Shown: positions 18,659 through 26,160 of the stretch, piece by piece | How positions within the stretch are numbered: the first letter of the stretch is position 1 | Layout of the letters: each line of letters opens with the position of its first letter | Assembly: GCA_900542765.1 (NCBI GenBank) | Contig: UQOX01000016.1 | Coordinates: 1-60,860, forward strand | Direction: 5' to 3' | Length of the DNA: 60,860 nucleotides | Origin: an uncultured Porphyromonadaceae bacterium | GTDB taxonomy: Bacteria > Bacteroidota > Bacteroidia > Bacteroidales > UBA11471 | Translations under genes and position numbers: made by a program | The notes under the pieces: model-generated | Database searches by the model: none | What the model was told of the DNA's origin: nothing | Seen by the model: only the letters and a program-made list of their open reading frames with translations

Positions 18659-19312
18659 TTATTTCCCGAGCGTATGGTTCAGCCGGTTGAACATCACGGC
18701 CAAGTGAGCATATATCGAGGTGTTCTGCACGACAATATCATCGGGGGTCTTGATGCGGTAAGGGGTGAAATTCCAAATGGCCCGCACCCCGCCGGCTATC
18801 ATGTCGTTGCAGGCCTCCTGCGCCCTATCGACCGGAACGGTGAGAATGCCGATGCAAGCGCCGAGCTGAGGTTGCAGCCGGGGAAAGTCGGCCACATCAT
18901 ACACCGGAATCCCGTTGATATGGGTGCCGACAAGCTGCTTGTCGACATCGAAACCGGCAATGACGTTCATGCCATACTGCGCCAGTCCCGTATCCTGCAA
19001 CAAGGCCGCGCCCAAACTCCCGACACCGAAGATGACCGCCTTGTGTTTCTCGCCGAAACCCAGGAACTGTTCAAGGGCGTCGACCAGCGACGCCACTTCA
19101 TATCCCACACGGGTCTTTCCCGAGATGTTGATAAACGACAAATCCTTCGCAATCTGGGAGGCATCGACATTGAGCTCTTTCGATATTTGTGTCGACGAGA
19201 CATACTCCACCCCTTTATCGCGCAGCAGTTTGACATAGGCCAAATACCAAGGCAGACGCCGCAATGAAGGTTCGGGCAGGCTCATTGATGTCCTCGAATT
19301 TCCGATTGCCAT
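18659..19312 (-). CDS. rex: Redox-sensing transcriptional repressor Rex
   Basis: Rex senses the NADH/NAD+ ratio and releases its operators when NADH is high, derepressing fermentation and respiratory genes. The 217-residue product has the N-terminal winged helix (LPWYLAYVKLLRDKGVEYVS then SSTQISKELNVDASQIAKDL) and a Rossmann domain with FGVGSLGAAL near residue 95. The final swapped helix ends NRLNHTLGK. The domain plan is complete. I prefer the ATG at 19312; an internal Met at residue 10 is possible. It heads the minus-strand run leading to FAH, porU and porV. Confidence 0.95.
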   Translation of the reverse strand: MAIGNSRTSMSLPEPSLRRLPWYLAYVKLLRDKGVEYVSSTQISKELNVDASQIAKDLSFINISGKTRVGYEVASLVDALEQFLGFGEKHKAVIFGVGSLGAALLQDTGLAQYGMNVIAGFDVDKQLVGTHINGIPVYDVADFPRLQPQLGACIGILTVPVDRAQEACNDMIAGGVRAIWNFTPYRIKTPDDIVVQNTSIYAHLAVMFNRLNHTLGK

Positions 19313-19337
19313 TTCCTGTTATTGTTTTTTCGACCCA

Positions 19338-19345
19338 CAAAAGTA
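19338..19345 (-). promoter_or_regulatory. -7 element for rex
   Basis: The minus strand reads TACTTTTG, matching TAnnTTTG, 25 bases before the start codon. The nearest TTTG upstream is only 14 bases away, shorter than usual. Confidence 0.5.
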
Positions 19346-19437
19346 ATATTTTTTTTTGGCAAACTGCATATTCCGCTTTAAATTTGAGGGGATTATTTCC
19401 CCCTTACCGGTATTTCCACAGCAAACAATCTCCCACC

Positions 19438-19785
19438 ATGAGCAAGAACAACGACTGGAAAGAACGTCTCAATATCGTCTACTCGACCAACCCCGACTTC
19501 TCTTACGAAACCGAAGAGGAGCCCCAACCGGCGACCCTTCCCGCCGAGAAACAAGCCTTGCGCATCGAGCTCGACAAGCGCCACCGCAACGGCAAAACGG
19601 CCACCCTCATCACCGGATTTGTCGGCTCGGACGACGACTTGAAAGAGCTGGCCAAGCTCCTGAAAACCAAATGCGGCGTAGGCGGTTCGGCCCGTGACGG
19701 CGAAATCCTCATACAGGGCGACCTGCGCCAAAAAGTAAAAGAGATTCTCACCCGGGAAGGCTACTCCCGCACCCGCATCATATAA
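19438..19785 (+). CDS. SUI1/YciH-type translation initiation factor-like protein
   Basis: A 115-residue protein whose C-terminal two thirds is a SUI1 domain: LRIELDKRHRNGKTATLITG, then FVGSDDDLKELAKLLKTKCG and GEILIQGDLRQKVKEIL. Archaeal and eukaryotic eIF1 secure start-codon choice; the bacterial YciH homologue has been linked to fidelity and stress, with a modest role. The first 35 residues are a charged, likely flexible leader. I use ATG 19438 (MSKNNDWKERL); a longer upstream frame runs through the rex promoter region and is not credible. The helicase gene starts six bases after the stop. Confidence 0.88.
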   Translation: MSKNNDWKERLNIVYSTNPDFSYETEEEPQPATLPAEKQALRIELDKRHRNGKTATLITGFVGSDDDLKELAKLLKTKCGVGGSARDGEILIQGDLRQKVKEILTREGYSRTRII

Positions 19786-19791
19786 GACACC

Positions 19792-22700
19792 ATGCTCAAC
19801 GTCTATCGTGCATCGGCCGGCTCGGGCAAGACCTACCAACTTACCCTCGAATATATCAAGCTCCTGCTCGCCCCGCCCCAAAACGAGGAGGGATTGTTGC
19901 CCGGCGAACGCCAGCGGCTCTTCCGCCGCATCTTGGCCGTGACATTCACCAACAAGGCCACCGACGAGATGAAGCAGCGCATCGTCAGGCAACTCGACAT
20001 TCTGGCGCACGACCCCGAATCATCGGAATACCTCGGCCAACTGCTCGGCCGTGACGGCATCACCGCCGACATCGGTGCCCTGAAACAACAAGCCGCCGAA
20101 CAACTCTACACGCTGCTGCACGATTTCTCGGGCTTCAACATCAGCACCATCGACCGCTTCTTCCAGCAAATCACCCGCTCGTTCATGCACGAAATCGGCT
20201 ACTCGGGCGGCTACAACATCGAGCTCGACAGCTCCATGGTCCTCAACGAGGCAATCGACAACCTGTTCTTCGACCTCGAAAAACGAGAGAACCGGGAGCT
20301 GCTCAAATGGCTGGTCGATTATGCCCGGCAACAGGTCGAGGAAGACTCCTACAAGAACTTCCGGAAGAAAATCGACGAACTGGCCGAAGAAATTTTCAAA
20401 GAAGAATTCAAAAGCCAAAGCGAAATTCTCGAAAAAAAACTGCAAGACAAGCAATTCCTCGCCCGCTTCATCGCATCGCTCGACGAGAAAAAACGCACAT
20501 TCGAGAAACAGGTGCACGAACGGGCCGAGGCCGCGCTCACCCTCCTTTCCCAAAACGGGCTCTCTCCCGAAGATTTCAAATACGGCAACCGCTCAGGCGC
20601 CACCCTCTTGCGCAAATGGGCGGGCGGGAACTACGCCTTGCAACCGAGCGACCGTTTCCGGCAAATGGCCGAAAGCAGCGCCGACAAGTGGTACACCAAA
20701 GGCAAAACCCCCGACAACATCGTCGAAGCCATGTCGCGCATCGAGCCGGTATTCCATAACGTGTGCCGGGAAATCGTCCGCCTCTACGGAGCACCTTATG
20801 CCGACTATCTCTCGGCTCTCCACACCAAAAAATACCTCTACACGCTGGGCATCATCAACGACATCGTCACCCACATACAAGATTACCAAAGCGAACACGG
20901 AACCCTCCTGCTCTCCGACACCAACGACCTACTGCGCAAGATTATCCGCCAAGACGACACCCCGTTCGTCTACGAGAAGATAGGCACCTACATCGACCAC
21001 TTCTTCATCGATGAGTTCCAGGACACCTCGGCCACGCAATGGAAAAACTTCTATCCGCTTATCAAAGAGAGCAACGACCGGGGACTCTCCAACCTGCTGG
21101 TAGGCGACGTGAAACAGAGCATCTACCGATGGAGGAATTCCGACTGGGAGCTGCTCAATGAGAAACTCCCCGACTATTTTCCCCAACGGGAACTGCACGA
21201 CGAGACCCTCGACACCAACTGGCGGAGCGAAAAAGAGGTGGTCCGCTTCAACAACACCTTCTTCGACCGTGCCGCTGCCCGTCTGCAACAGGTCCTCAAC
21301 GAGAACCTGCCGCCAAACTTGCGCGACGATGAAAGCCTGTGTCAAAAAATAGAGCTGGCCTACCGCAACGCCGCCCAAAAGACGGGCCGTAAAAATGCGG
21401 CCGACGGCGGTTATGTCGAAATCGATTTCTTTGAAAACACCCGGGAAAACGAAGAAGAAAGCCGCGCCAAGGACAAAGCCCTGCGACGCACCGTCGAAGT
21501 GCTGCGCGACCTTCAGGACCGCGGCGTCGCCCTACGCGACATCGCCATTCTGGTACGCACCAAGGACGAGGGCAACCGCATCGTGCAACACCTGCTCCAC
21601 GAACAAGCCTCCGCAGAAAACGACAAGTACCGCTACGACGTCATCTCCGACGAATCCCTGTATATCAGCAACTCATCGACCGTCCAACTCATCATCGCCT
21701 TGCTCGATTACCTGCGCGCGCCACAAGAAGCGCTCACCCGCTTCATGGCTCTCTATTCGATAGAAACAGCCTACCACAAGACCGCGCCCGACAAAGCGAT
21801 TCCCGGAATATGCAACCGCTTGCAAAAAGACGATGCCGAAGAGCTGCTGTGCCGCATCGAAAAGTTCCGGGGGGAACCACTCTATGAGATATGCGAAAAA
21901 ATCATCGACCTCTTTCCCGTCGACACGACCGGCGATGAAAACGTCTTCATACAAGCCTTCCTCGACCTCGTGCTGCAATATACCGAGAAACGCTCTTCCG
22001 ACCTCAATTCATTTCTCCTCTGGTGGCACGACAAAGGCGTCACCCGCTCGCTCTCGACCCCCCAAGAGCAAGATGCCGTGCGCATCATGACCATACACAA
22101 GTCAAAGGGTCTTGAATTTAAAATCGTCATCATTCCCTTCTGCAACTGGACCATCGACCACCGCCCGACACATGCCCCCATCTTGTGGGCCGAAACGACG
22201 GCGCCATTCGACACACTGCCCATCGTCCCCATCGCCTACAACAGCGAACTGGCCGCGACACAGTATGCCCGCACCTATTTCACCGAACAAATACACACCT
22301 ACATCGACAACCTCAACCTGGCATACGTCGCATTCACGCGCGCCCGCGAAGAACTCCATATCTTCGTGCCCAAAATTTCGGGATTGAACATCGGCACCCT
22401 CCTGCAACAATGTATCGAAGAAGACACGCCTGTGCCCCCGGCTACCGACAGGCCCTATGCCAACCTGCACGACGGCTACGACCCCGAGACAGGCCGATAC
22501 ATGCTGGGCACCCCCGCCACGCTCAAAGAGAAGAGCGGCCATGCCCCGTCACAGGCACCCGCCCCTTACCGTTCGACCCCTCCGGGCAAACGCCTGCACT
22601 TGCGCCTCATGGGGCAAGGGTTCTTCGACCCCGAAGACCGACGCCACCACGGCTCGGTGTGCCATCGCGTGCTCAGTTCCATCGCGACGGCCGACGACAT

Positions 22701-23061
22701 AACACCGGCCATGCAAAAGCACATACACGCTGGCGAAATCTCCGAAACCGATGCCACAGAAATAGAGGCCATGCTGCGACAGCAACTGGCCGAGCCCGAG
22801 AAGCAACGCTGGTTCAAGGCCGGCAACCGCGTACTCAATGAGCGCGACATTCTCCACCCCCGGCAAGGCACCTACCGTCCCGACCGCGTCGTCATCGACG
22901 GCGAGGGGGCTACGGTCATCGACTACAAGTTCGGCGCCGAACGCACCGCCCACAACAGGCAAGTGGCGGGTTATATGCACCTGCTCGAAGAGATGGGCTA
23001 CAAAACCCGGGGGTACATCTGGTACGTTCCCTCGGGGAAAGTCGTTCCCGTCGAAGGATAG
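19792..23061 (+). CDS. UvrD/RecB-like helicase-nuclease (AddA type)
   Basis: A 1089-residue protein with a full superfamily 1A helicase and a C-terminal RecB-type nuclease. The helicase motifs are RASAGSGKTYQL (Walker A, residues 6-17), FIDEFQDTSATQW (Walker B), GDVKQSIYRWR, DTNWRSEKE, IMTIHKSKGLEFKIV and LAYVAFTRAREELH. The nuclease shows GSVCHRVLS, PDRVV, VIDYKFG and QVAGYMHLLEEMGY, the H, D, D-x-K and Q-Y motifs of the family. It should unwind and degrade DNA ends and load RecA after double-strand breaks. The usual partner AddB is not next to it: a tRNA and porT follow instead. Confidence is high for the fold and moderate for the AddA name. Confidence 0.9.
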   Translation: MLNVYRASAGSGKTYQLTLEYIKLLLAPPQNEEGLLPGERQRLFRRILAVTFTNKATDEMKQRIVRQLDILAHDPESSEYLGQLLGRDGITADIGALKQQAAEQLYTLLHDFSGFNISTIDRFFQQITRSFMHEIGYSGGYNIELDSSMVLNEAIDNLFFDLEKRENRELLKWLVDYARQQVEEDSYKNFRKKIDELAEEIFKEEFKSQSEILEKKLQDKQFLARFIASLDEKKRTFEKQVHERAEAALTLLSQNGLSPEDFKYGNRSGATLLRKWAGGNYALQPSDRFRQMAESSADKWYTKGKTPDNIVEAMSRIEPVFHNVCREIVRLYGAPYADYLSALHTKKYLYTLGIINDIVTHIQDYQSEHGTLLLSDTNDLLRKIIRQDDTPFVYEKIGTYIDHFFIDEFQDTSATQWKNFYPLIKESNDRGLSNLLVGDVKQSIYRWRNSDWELLNEKLPDYFPQRELHDETLDTNWRSEKEVVRFNNTFFDRAAARLQQVLNENLPPNLRDDESLCQKIELAYRNAAQKTGRKNAADGGYVEIDFFENTRENEEESRAKDKALRRTVEVLRDLQDRGVALRDIAILVRTKDEGNRIVQHLLHEQASAENDKYRYDVISDESLYISNSSTVQLIIALLDYLRAPQEALTRFMALYSIETAYHKTAPDKAIPGICNRLQKDDAEELLCRIEKFRGEPLYEICEKIIDLFPVDTTGDENVFIQAFLDLVLQYTEKRSSDLNSFLLWWHDKGVTRSLSTPQEQDAVRIMTIHKSKGLEFKIVIIPFCNWTIDHRPTHAPILWAETTAPFDTLPIVPIAYNSELAATQYARTYFTEQIHTYIDNLNLAYVAFTRAREELHIFVPKISGLNIGTLLQQCIEEDTPVPPATDRPYANLHDGYDPETGRYMLGTPATLKEKSGHAPSQAPAPYRSTPPGKRLHLRLMGQGFFDPEDRRHHGSVCHRVLSSIATADDITPAMQKHIHAGEISETDATEIEAMLRQQLAEPEKQRWFKAGNRVLNERDILHPRQGTYRPDRVVIDGEGATVIDYKFGAERTAHNRQVAGYMHLLEEMGYKTRGYIWYVPSGKVVPVEG

Positions 23062-23130
23062 CACCCCGCCCCCAAAACAAGAAAAAACAAAAGTCGCTGA
23101 AAAAAAACGGCAAAGCATCATCTGTGATAT

Positions 23131-23205
23131 GAGTGCGCGTCGCACTCGGCCGGGAGAAGCGCAGAAGTCACAAAACGGGACAGAAGCCAGCCCTCTTCTC
23201 CGGCC
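23131..23205. repeat. Inverted repeats downstream of the AddA-type gene
   Basis: GAGTGCG and CGCACTC form a 7-bp stem with a three-base loop at 23131-23147. Immediately beside it GGCCGGGAGAAG (23148-23159) can pair with CTTCTCCGGCC (23195-23205) with one bulged base. No T run follows either stem, so they are not ordinary terminators. The stretch 23062-23211 holds no gene. Confidence 0.5.
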
Positions 23206-23211
23206 ACAAAT

Positions 23212-23240
23212 AAAAAAGGCATCGATGAACGATGCCTTTA
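23212..23240 (-). terminator. Terminator of tRNA-fMet
   Basis: GGCATCG (23218-23224) pairs with CGATGCC (23230-23236). On the minus strand the stem is followed by TTTTTT, seven bases beyond the tRNA 3' end. A weak TTT on the plus side may also help end the helicase transcript. Confidence 0.8.
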
Positions 23241-23246
23241 TCTGAG

Positions 23247-23319
<73 letters not shown>

Positions 23320-23334
23320 ATGTTTTTCGTGGTG

Positions 23335-23366
23335 CAAAGATACGGCTCTTGCACAAAAAATCCAAA
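23335..23366 (-). promoter_or_regulatory. Promoter of tRNA-fMet
   Basis: On the minus strand TTTG is followed after 20 bases by TATCTTTG, an exact fit to the Bacteroidetes consensus. It ends 15 bases before the mature tRNA. Confidence 0.75.
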
Positions 23367-23440
23367 TAATAAACTGTTAAATATTCTCACTTTTTCGGTT
23401 ACATTATCCCGATGCGGTGCTATCTTTCTGAATTTCTGCA

Positions 23441-24142
23441 CTATTCGAAATAAAAGCTCAGCACGACCAACCGCGAAAAAGCCCTTTTCACCGCCTGAGT
23501 ATATTTAATATCGAGCGGGTCGACCAGGTCGGTACGTTTGTGGCGGACGACATCACTCAGTCCGAAACAGAATTTCAATTCGGGAATCAGTTTGAAAAAC
23601 GAGAGATAGATGTCGCACCCCACCCCCACTTCGAGATAGGTATCGTAGGTGTTAAGCCGCAACAGGTCATTGCGTTTCTTCGAGATGTCGATGGTAGGAG
23701 CCACGCCCAACGAAAGATAGGGACAATAATTATTCAACCGTTTGGCGCTGTATTTCAAAGTCACCGGCATCATGATATAGGTCGATTTCAAATCGACGGT
23801 GCGGCGGGTGTCGCTTTGGTCCTCGCGAAACTCCACCGTCTTATTGCCGAACATAAGTGTGGGGGTGAAACGCAAATTGAGATAGGGGCAGAGGTAAAGG
23901 TCGCCCACCAAGCCCACATTGAAACCGGGCGAAAAGGAAGGCACCTCGGCATACCACGTCTCCCCGCCATCGGTCACCGCGCCGGTATGCCTGATGGCCA
24001 AGTCCTGCACATGCGTACCCACGGAAAAACCGAAATGGAGACGACGTTGGTCGACAAACGGCAGCCGCTGCACCTTCTGCTGCTGCCCCCATGCCGAGAG
24101 AACGACTACAAGTCCCGTCAATATGAAAAGAATCTTTTTCAC
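23441..24142 (-). CDS. porT: Type IX secretion outer-membrane protein PorT
   Basis: PorT is an eight-strand outer-membrane protein needed for T9SS; it was the first Por component found in Porphyromonas. The 233-residue product has a signal peptide (cleavage near AWGQQ), then LHFGFSVGTHVQDLAI, a SPGFNVGLVGDLYLCPYLNL segment and RFTPTLMFGNKTVEF. LKYSAKRLNNYCPYLSLGVA follows, and it ends in SRLVVLSFYFE with a terminal aromatic-rich strand. This order of motifs matches PorT and not generic OmpA-like barrels. It lies away from porU/porV, between tRNA-fMet and the divergent ferredoxin gene. Confidence 0.88.
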   Translation of the reverse strand: MKKILFILTGLVVVLSAWGQQQKVQRLPFVDQRRLHFGFSVGTHVQDLAIRHTGAVTDGGETWYAEVPSFSPGFNVGLVGDLYLCPYLNLRFTPTLMFGNKTVEFREDQSDTRRTVDLKSTYIMMPVTLKYSAKRLNNYCPYLSLGVAPTIDISKKRNDLLRLNTYDTYLEVGVGCDIYLSFFKLIPELKFCFGLSDVVRHKRTDLVDPLDIKYTQAVKRAFSRLVVLSFYFE

Positions 24143-24249
24143 GCGTTGTTTCGAAGTATGAATAAAACGCAGAATCTATCGAATTATTGCCAGCAAGGGA
24201 AAAAGATATTTGGGCAAATCGTCTTTTGTTCAAAAAACATTCGATTTAA

Positions 24250-24280
24250 TTTGTCAGAAAAAAGAAAAACCGTACTTTTG
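24250..24280 (+). promoter_or_regulatory. Promoter of the ferredoxin gene
   Basis: TTTG (24250-24253), a 19-base spacer and TACTTTTG (24273-24280) fit the consensus exactly, 46 bases upstream of the start codon. The region 24143-24249 upstream is AT-rich and has no gene. Confidence 0.75.
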
Positions 24281-24326
24281 CCAAACACATTACAACTAAT
24301 TAGTACTAATTTTTAAATTCAAAACT

Positions 24327-24497
24327 ATGGCTTACGTTATTAGCGATGACTGCATTGCTTGCGGTACCTGCATGAGCGAATGTCCCTCCGACGCTATCTC
24401 CGAAGGCGATATCTACAAAATCAACCCCGACAAATGCGTTGATTGCGGTACTTGCGCCGATGCTTGCCCCACTGGTGCTATCCACCCGGGTGAATAA
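24327..24497 (+). CDS. 2[4Fe-4S] ferredoxin, clostridial type
   Basis: A 56-residue protein with two complete cluster-binding motifs: CIACGTCMSECP and CVDCGTCADACP, each CxxCxxCxxxCP. The whole sequence runs from MAYVISDD to AIHPGE. It carries electrons at low potential, for example for pyruvate:ferredoxin oxidoreductase or hydrogenase, which suits a strict anaerobe. It is a single gene with its own strong promoter and terminator, which fits an abundant protein. It is easily missed because of its length. Confidence 0.96.
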   Translation: MAYVISDDCIACGTCMSECPSDAISEGDIYKINPDKCVDCGTCADACPTGAIHPGE

Positions 24498-24517
24498 TCC
24501 GCAAAAATGAAAAGAAT

Positions 24518-24548
24518 AAAAAGCTCTGCCAAAGCAGAGCTTTTTTTG
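24518..24548 (+). terminator. Terminator of the ferredoxin gene
   Basis: AGCTCTGC (24522-24529) pairs with GCAGAGCT (24534-24541) around a four-base loop and is followed by seven T. Confidence 0.9.
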
Positions 24549-24604
24549 TTCCCGGTCACCCCATCGTCACAAAAGTAAGCCAACCCCACCTCTATCGAAT
24601 GAAT

Positions 24605-24639
24605 AAAAAAATGCCGGAAGCGAACTTCCGGCATTTTTT
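24605..24639 (-). terminator. Terminator of the leucine-rich-repeat gene
   Basis: A perfect 10-bp stem, ATGCCGGAAG (24611-24620) with CTTCCGGCAT (24625-24634), closed by CGAA and flanked by A and T runs on both sides. It can serve both strands, but on the minus strand it follows the LRR gene by 17 bases. Confidence 0.9.
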
Positions 24640-24655
24640 ACGGCACCAATACCCA

Positions 24656-26038
24656 CTAAGGCACTATCACTTGCCGCGCGGTGGTACCGGCGACAACGAT
24701 GTAATAACCTTGCGGCACTTCAAGGGTGGCTTTTCCTTCGGCCGAAACGACTTCGGCACACTTCACGCCCGAAAGCGAATAGAGGGCAACCGGCGTGCCG
24801 GCAGCCACGTTCTCAACCACGATGCGACCGGAAAGGGCATAGAATCGGATTTCGGCACTTGCCTCGGTCTCGTCGATAGACGTAGAGGTTGCCAAGACCT
24901 TTATCTCCGTGGTCTTGTAGGCATTGTCGCCGCTCAGTTTCGGGAAGAGCGTCGAGGTAATTTCACAGTAAACGGCACTGTCGAGGGCGGTCGTGAAGGT
25001 CGTCACCCCGGCTTCTACCTTGTAGGAGTCGGCCGGTACCGGCGTGCCCTTGGCATATTTCCAGGTGTAGGTGGCTTCGTCTGCGGCCGATACCAAACCC
25101 GACAGGTCGAGCGGCTCGCCCGCCTTTATGTCTTCGCTCAGCTCATAGGCGGCCAGCGGCGCATAGTAGTAGTCCTTCGGCGACAACTGGGGCAACGTGG
25201 CCGGCGTCATGCGGCTGCCCGTACAGTTCAGCTTCGTCTTTACACTGTCCGCATAAATGGCCGACACTTGGCTGTTCATGCAGAACAGGCTGGCTGGGAT
25301 TGACCCCCGCACGTCTATCGACGTGTAATGGCTGCCATTGGCACTGACATACGACAGCGAGGGATAGGCGCTCAAATCCAACGTCCCCGTCATGCCCACC
25401 AGGTTCAGGGCATACACGTTCTTCAACGAACTGTTCCCTGACGGCCATACAATCTCACTCAACGTACTGTTGTCCGAGAGATAGAGGGTGCTTACTTTCG
25501 TCTGGGCGCTCAAATCGACGCTCGCCAACTGGTTCCCTTCCAGGTGGAGGGTCGTCACCAAGGTGTTCTTGCTCAAATCGACACTCGTCAGCTGGTTGTT
25601 GTTCAGGTAAAGGGTCGTCAACTGCGTCAGGCCGCTCACATCGACGCTCGTCAACGCATGGCTCGACAGGGTCAGGCTTGTCAGGTTCGTCACTTTCGAC
25701 AGGTCGATGGCCGAGATTTTCGAGCCGGATACCGACCCCAGTGTCTCAAACGAGGTCAACTGTCCCGGTGCTGCATACAGGGTGACCGTTCCGTCGCCGG
25801 ATACCGTCCCCGAAATGTCGGTGGGCCACCAGTCTACCTCTGACGAGGCTATGTCGGTATATTCCTTCAACTGGCCGTCGCCCCAGTCCACATTCAACGT
25901 CTGCAACGAGTCGGCAAAATAAATCGAGAAGTCGAGCGTCTTACCCGGCTCTGCCGTCATCGTCAGCATCACTTCATCATTTGCTTTCAAAACGGAAGCA
26001 AACAATACAAACATTAAAAAAAAGGTAATTTTTCTCAT
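24656..26038 (-). CDS. Leucine-rich-repeat surface protein with T9SS type A sorting domain
   Basis: A 460-residue secreted protein. A signal peptide (MRKITFFLMFVLFASVLKA) is followed by a beta region containing WGDGQ. A leucine-rich-repeat array has 21-residue units of the form xLTTLYLxxNxLTSVDLSxxT, then come an immunoglobulin-like stretch and a C-terminal sorting domain: FYALSGRIVVENVAAGTPVA, then LYSLSGVKCAEVV and a last ...GYYIVVAGTTARQVIVP. The end marks it as a T9SS substrate to be processed by PorU. LRR surface proteins of this kind (BspA, internalin-like) bind host or bacterial ligands; the ligand here is unknown. I start at 26038 because the upstream 13 residues precede the signal peptide and include the promoter. 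Confidence 0.88.
   Translation of the reverse strand: MRKITFFLMFVLFASVLKANDEVMLTMTAEPGKTLDFSIYFADSLQTLNVDWGDGQLKEYTDIASSEVDWWPTDISGTVSGDGTVTLYAAPGQLTSFETLGSVSGSKISAIDLSKVTNLTSLTLSSHALTSVDVSGLTQLTTLYLNNNQLTSVDLSKNTLVTTLHLEGNQLASVDLSAQTKVSTLYLSDNSTLSEIVWPSGNSSLKNVYALNLVGMTGTLDLSAYPSLSYVSANGSHYTSIDVRGSIPASLFCMNSQVSAIYADSVKTKLNCTGSRMTPATLPQLSPKDYYYAPLAAYELSEDIKAGEPLDLSGLVSAADEATYTWKYAKGTPVPADSYKVEAGVTTFTTALDSAVYCEITSTLFPKLSGDNAYKTTEIKVLATSTSIDETEASAEIRFYALSGRIVVENVAAGTPVALYSLSGVKCAEVVSAEGKATLEVPQGYYIVVAGTTARQVIVP
25499..25687 (-). repeat. Three tandem 63-bp leucine-rich-repeat units
   Basis: Three units of exactly 21 codons encode NLTSLTLSSHALTSVDVSGL, QLTTLYLNNNQLTSVDLSKN and LVTTLHLEGNQLASVDLSAQ, each ending in T. 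A degenerate unit flanks each side. The similarity is visible in the DNA as well as in the protein. Confidence 0.8.
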
Positions 26039-26074
26039 AGCAATAGAGTTTTTTTGTATTATTGCATATATTTG

Positions 26075-26082
26075 CAAAGATA
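26075..26082 (-). promoter_or_regulatory. -7 element for the LRR gene
   Basis: The minus strand reads TATCTTTG, an exact TAnnTTTG, 36 bases before the start at 26038. A TTTG lies upstream at a short 14-base spacing. Confidence 0.5.
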
Positions 26083-26160
26083 TAAAATTGTTTCTGCAAA
26101 AAAAATTTCTTCATTTTTTTATACGAGAAACATCACATTAACACTTTATCCCAAATAGGT

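Noticed and set aside
19323..19341. TTGT...ACAA half sites upstream of rex, as a possible Rex operator
   Set aside because: The half sites are 11 bases apart, one more than in the usual TTGTGAA-N4-TTCACAA operator, and the inner bases do not match.
24656..26038. LRR units as a CRISPR-like or other DNA repeat array
   Set aside because: The 63-bp period equals 21 codons of an intact reading frame; there are no unique spacers.
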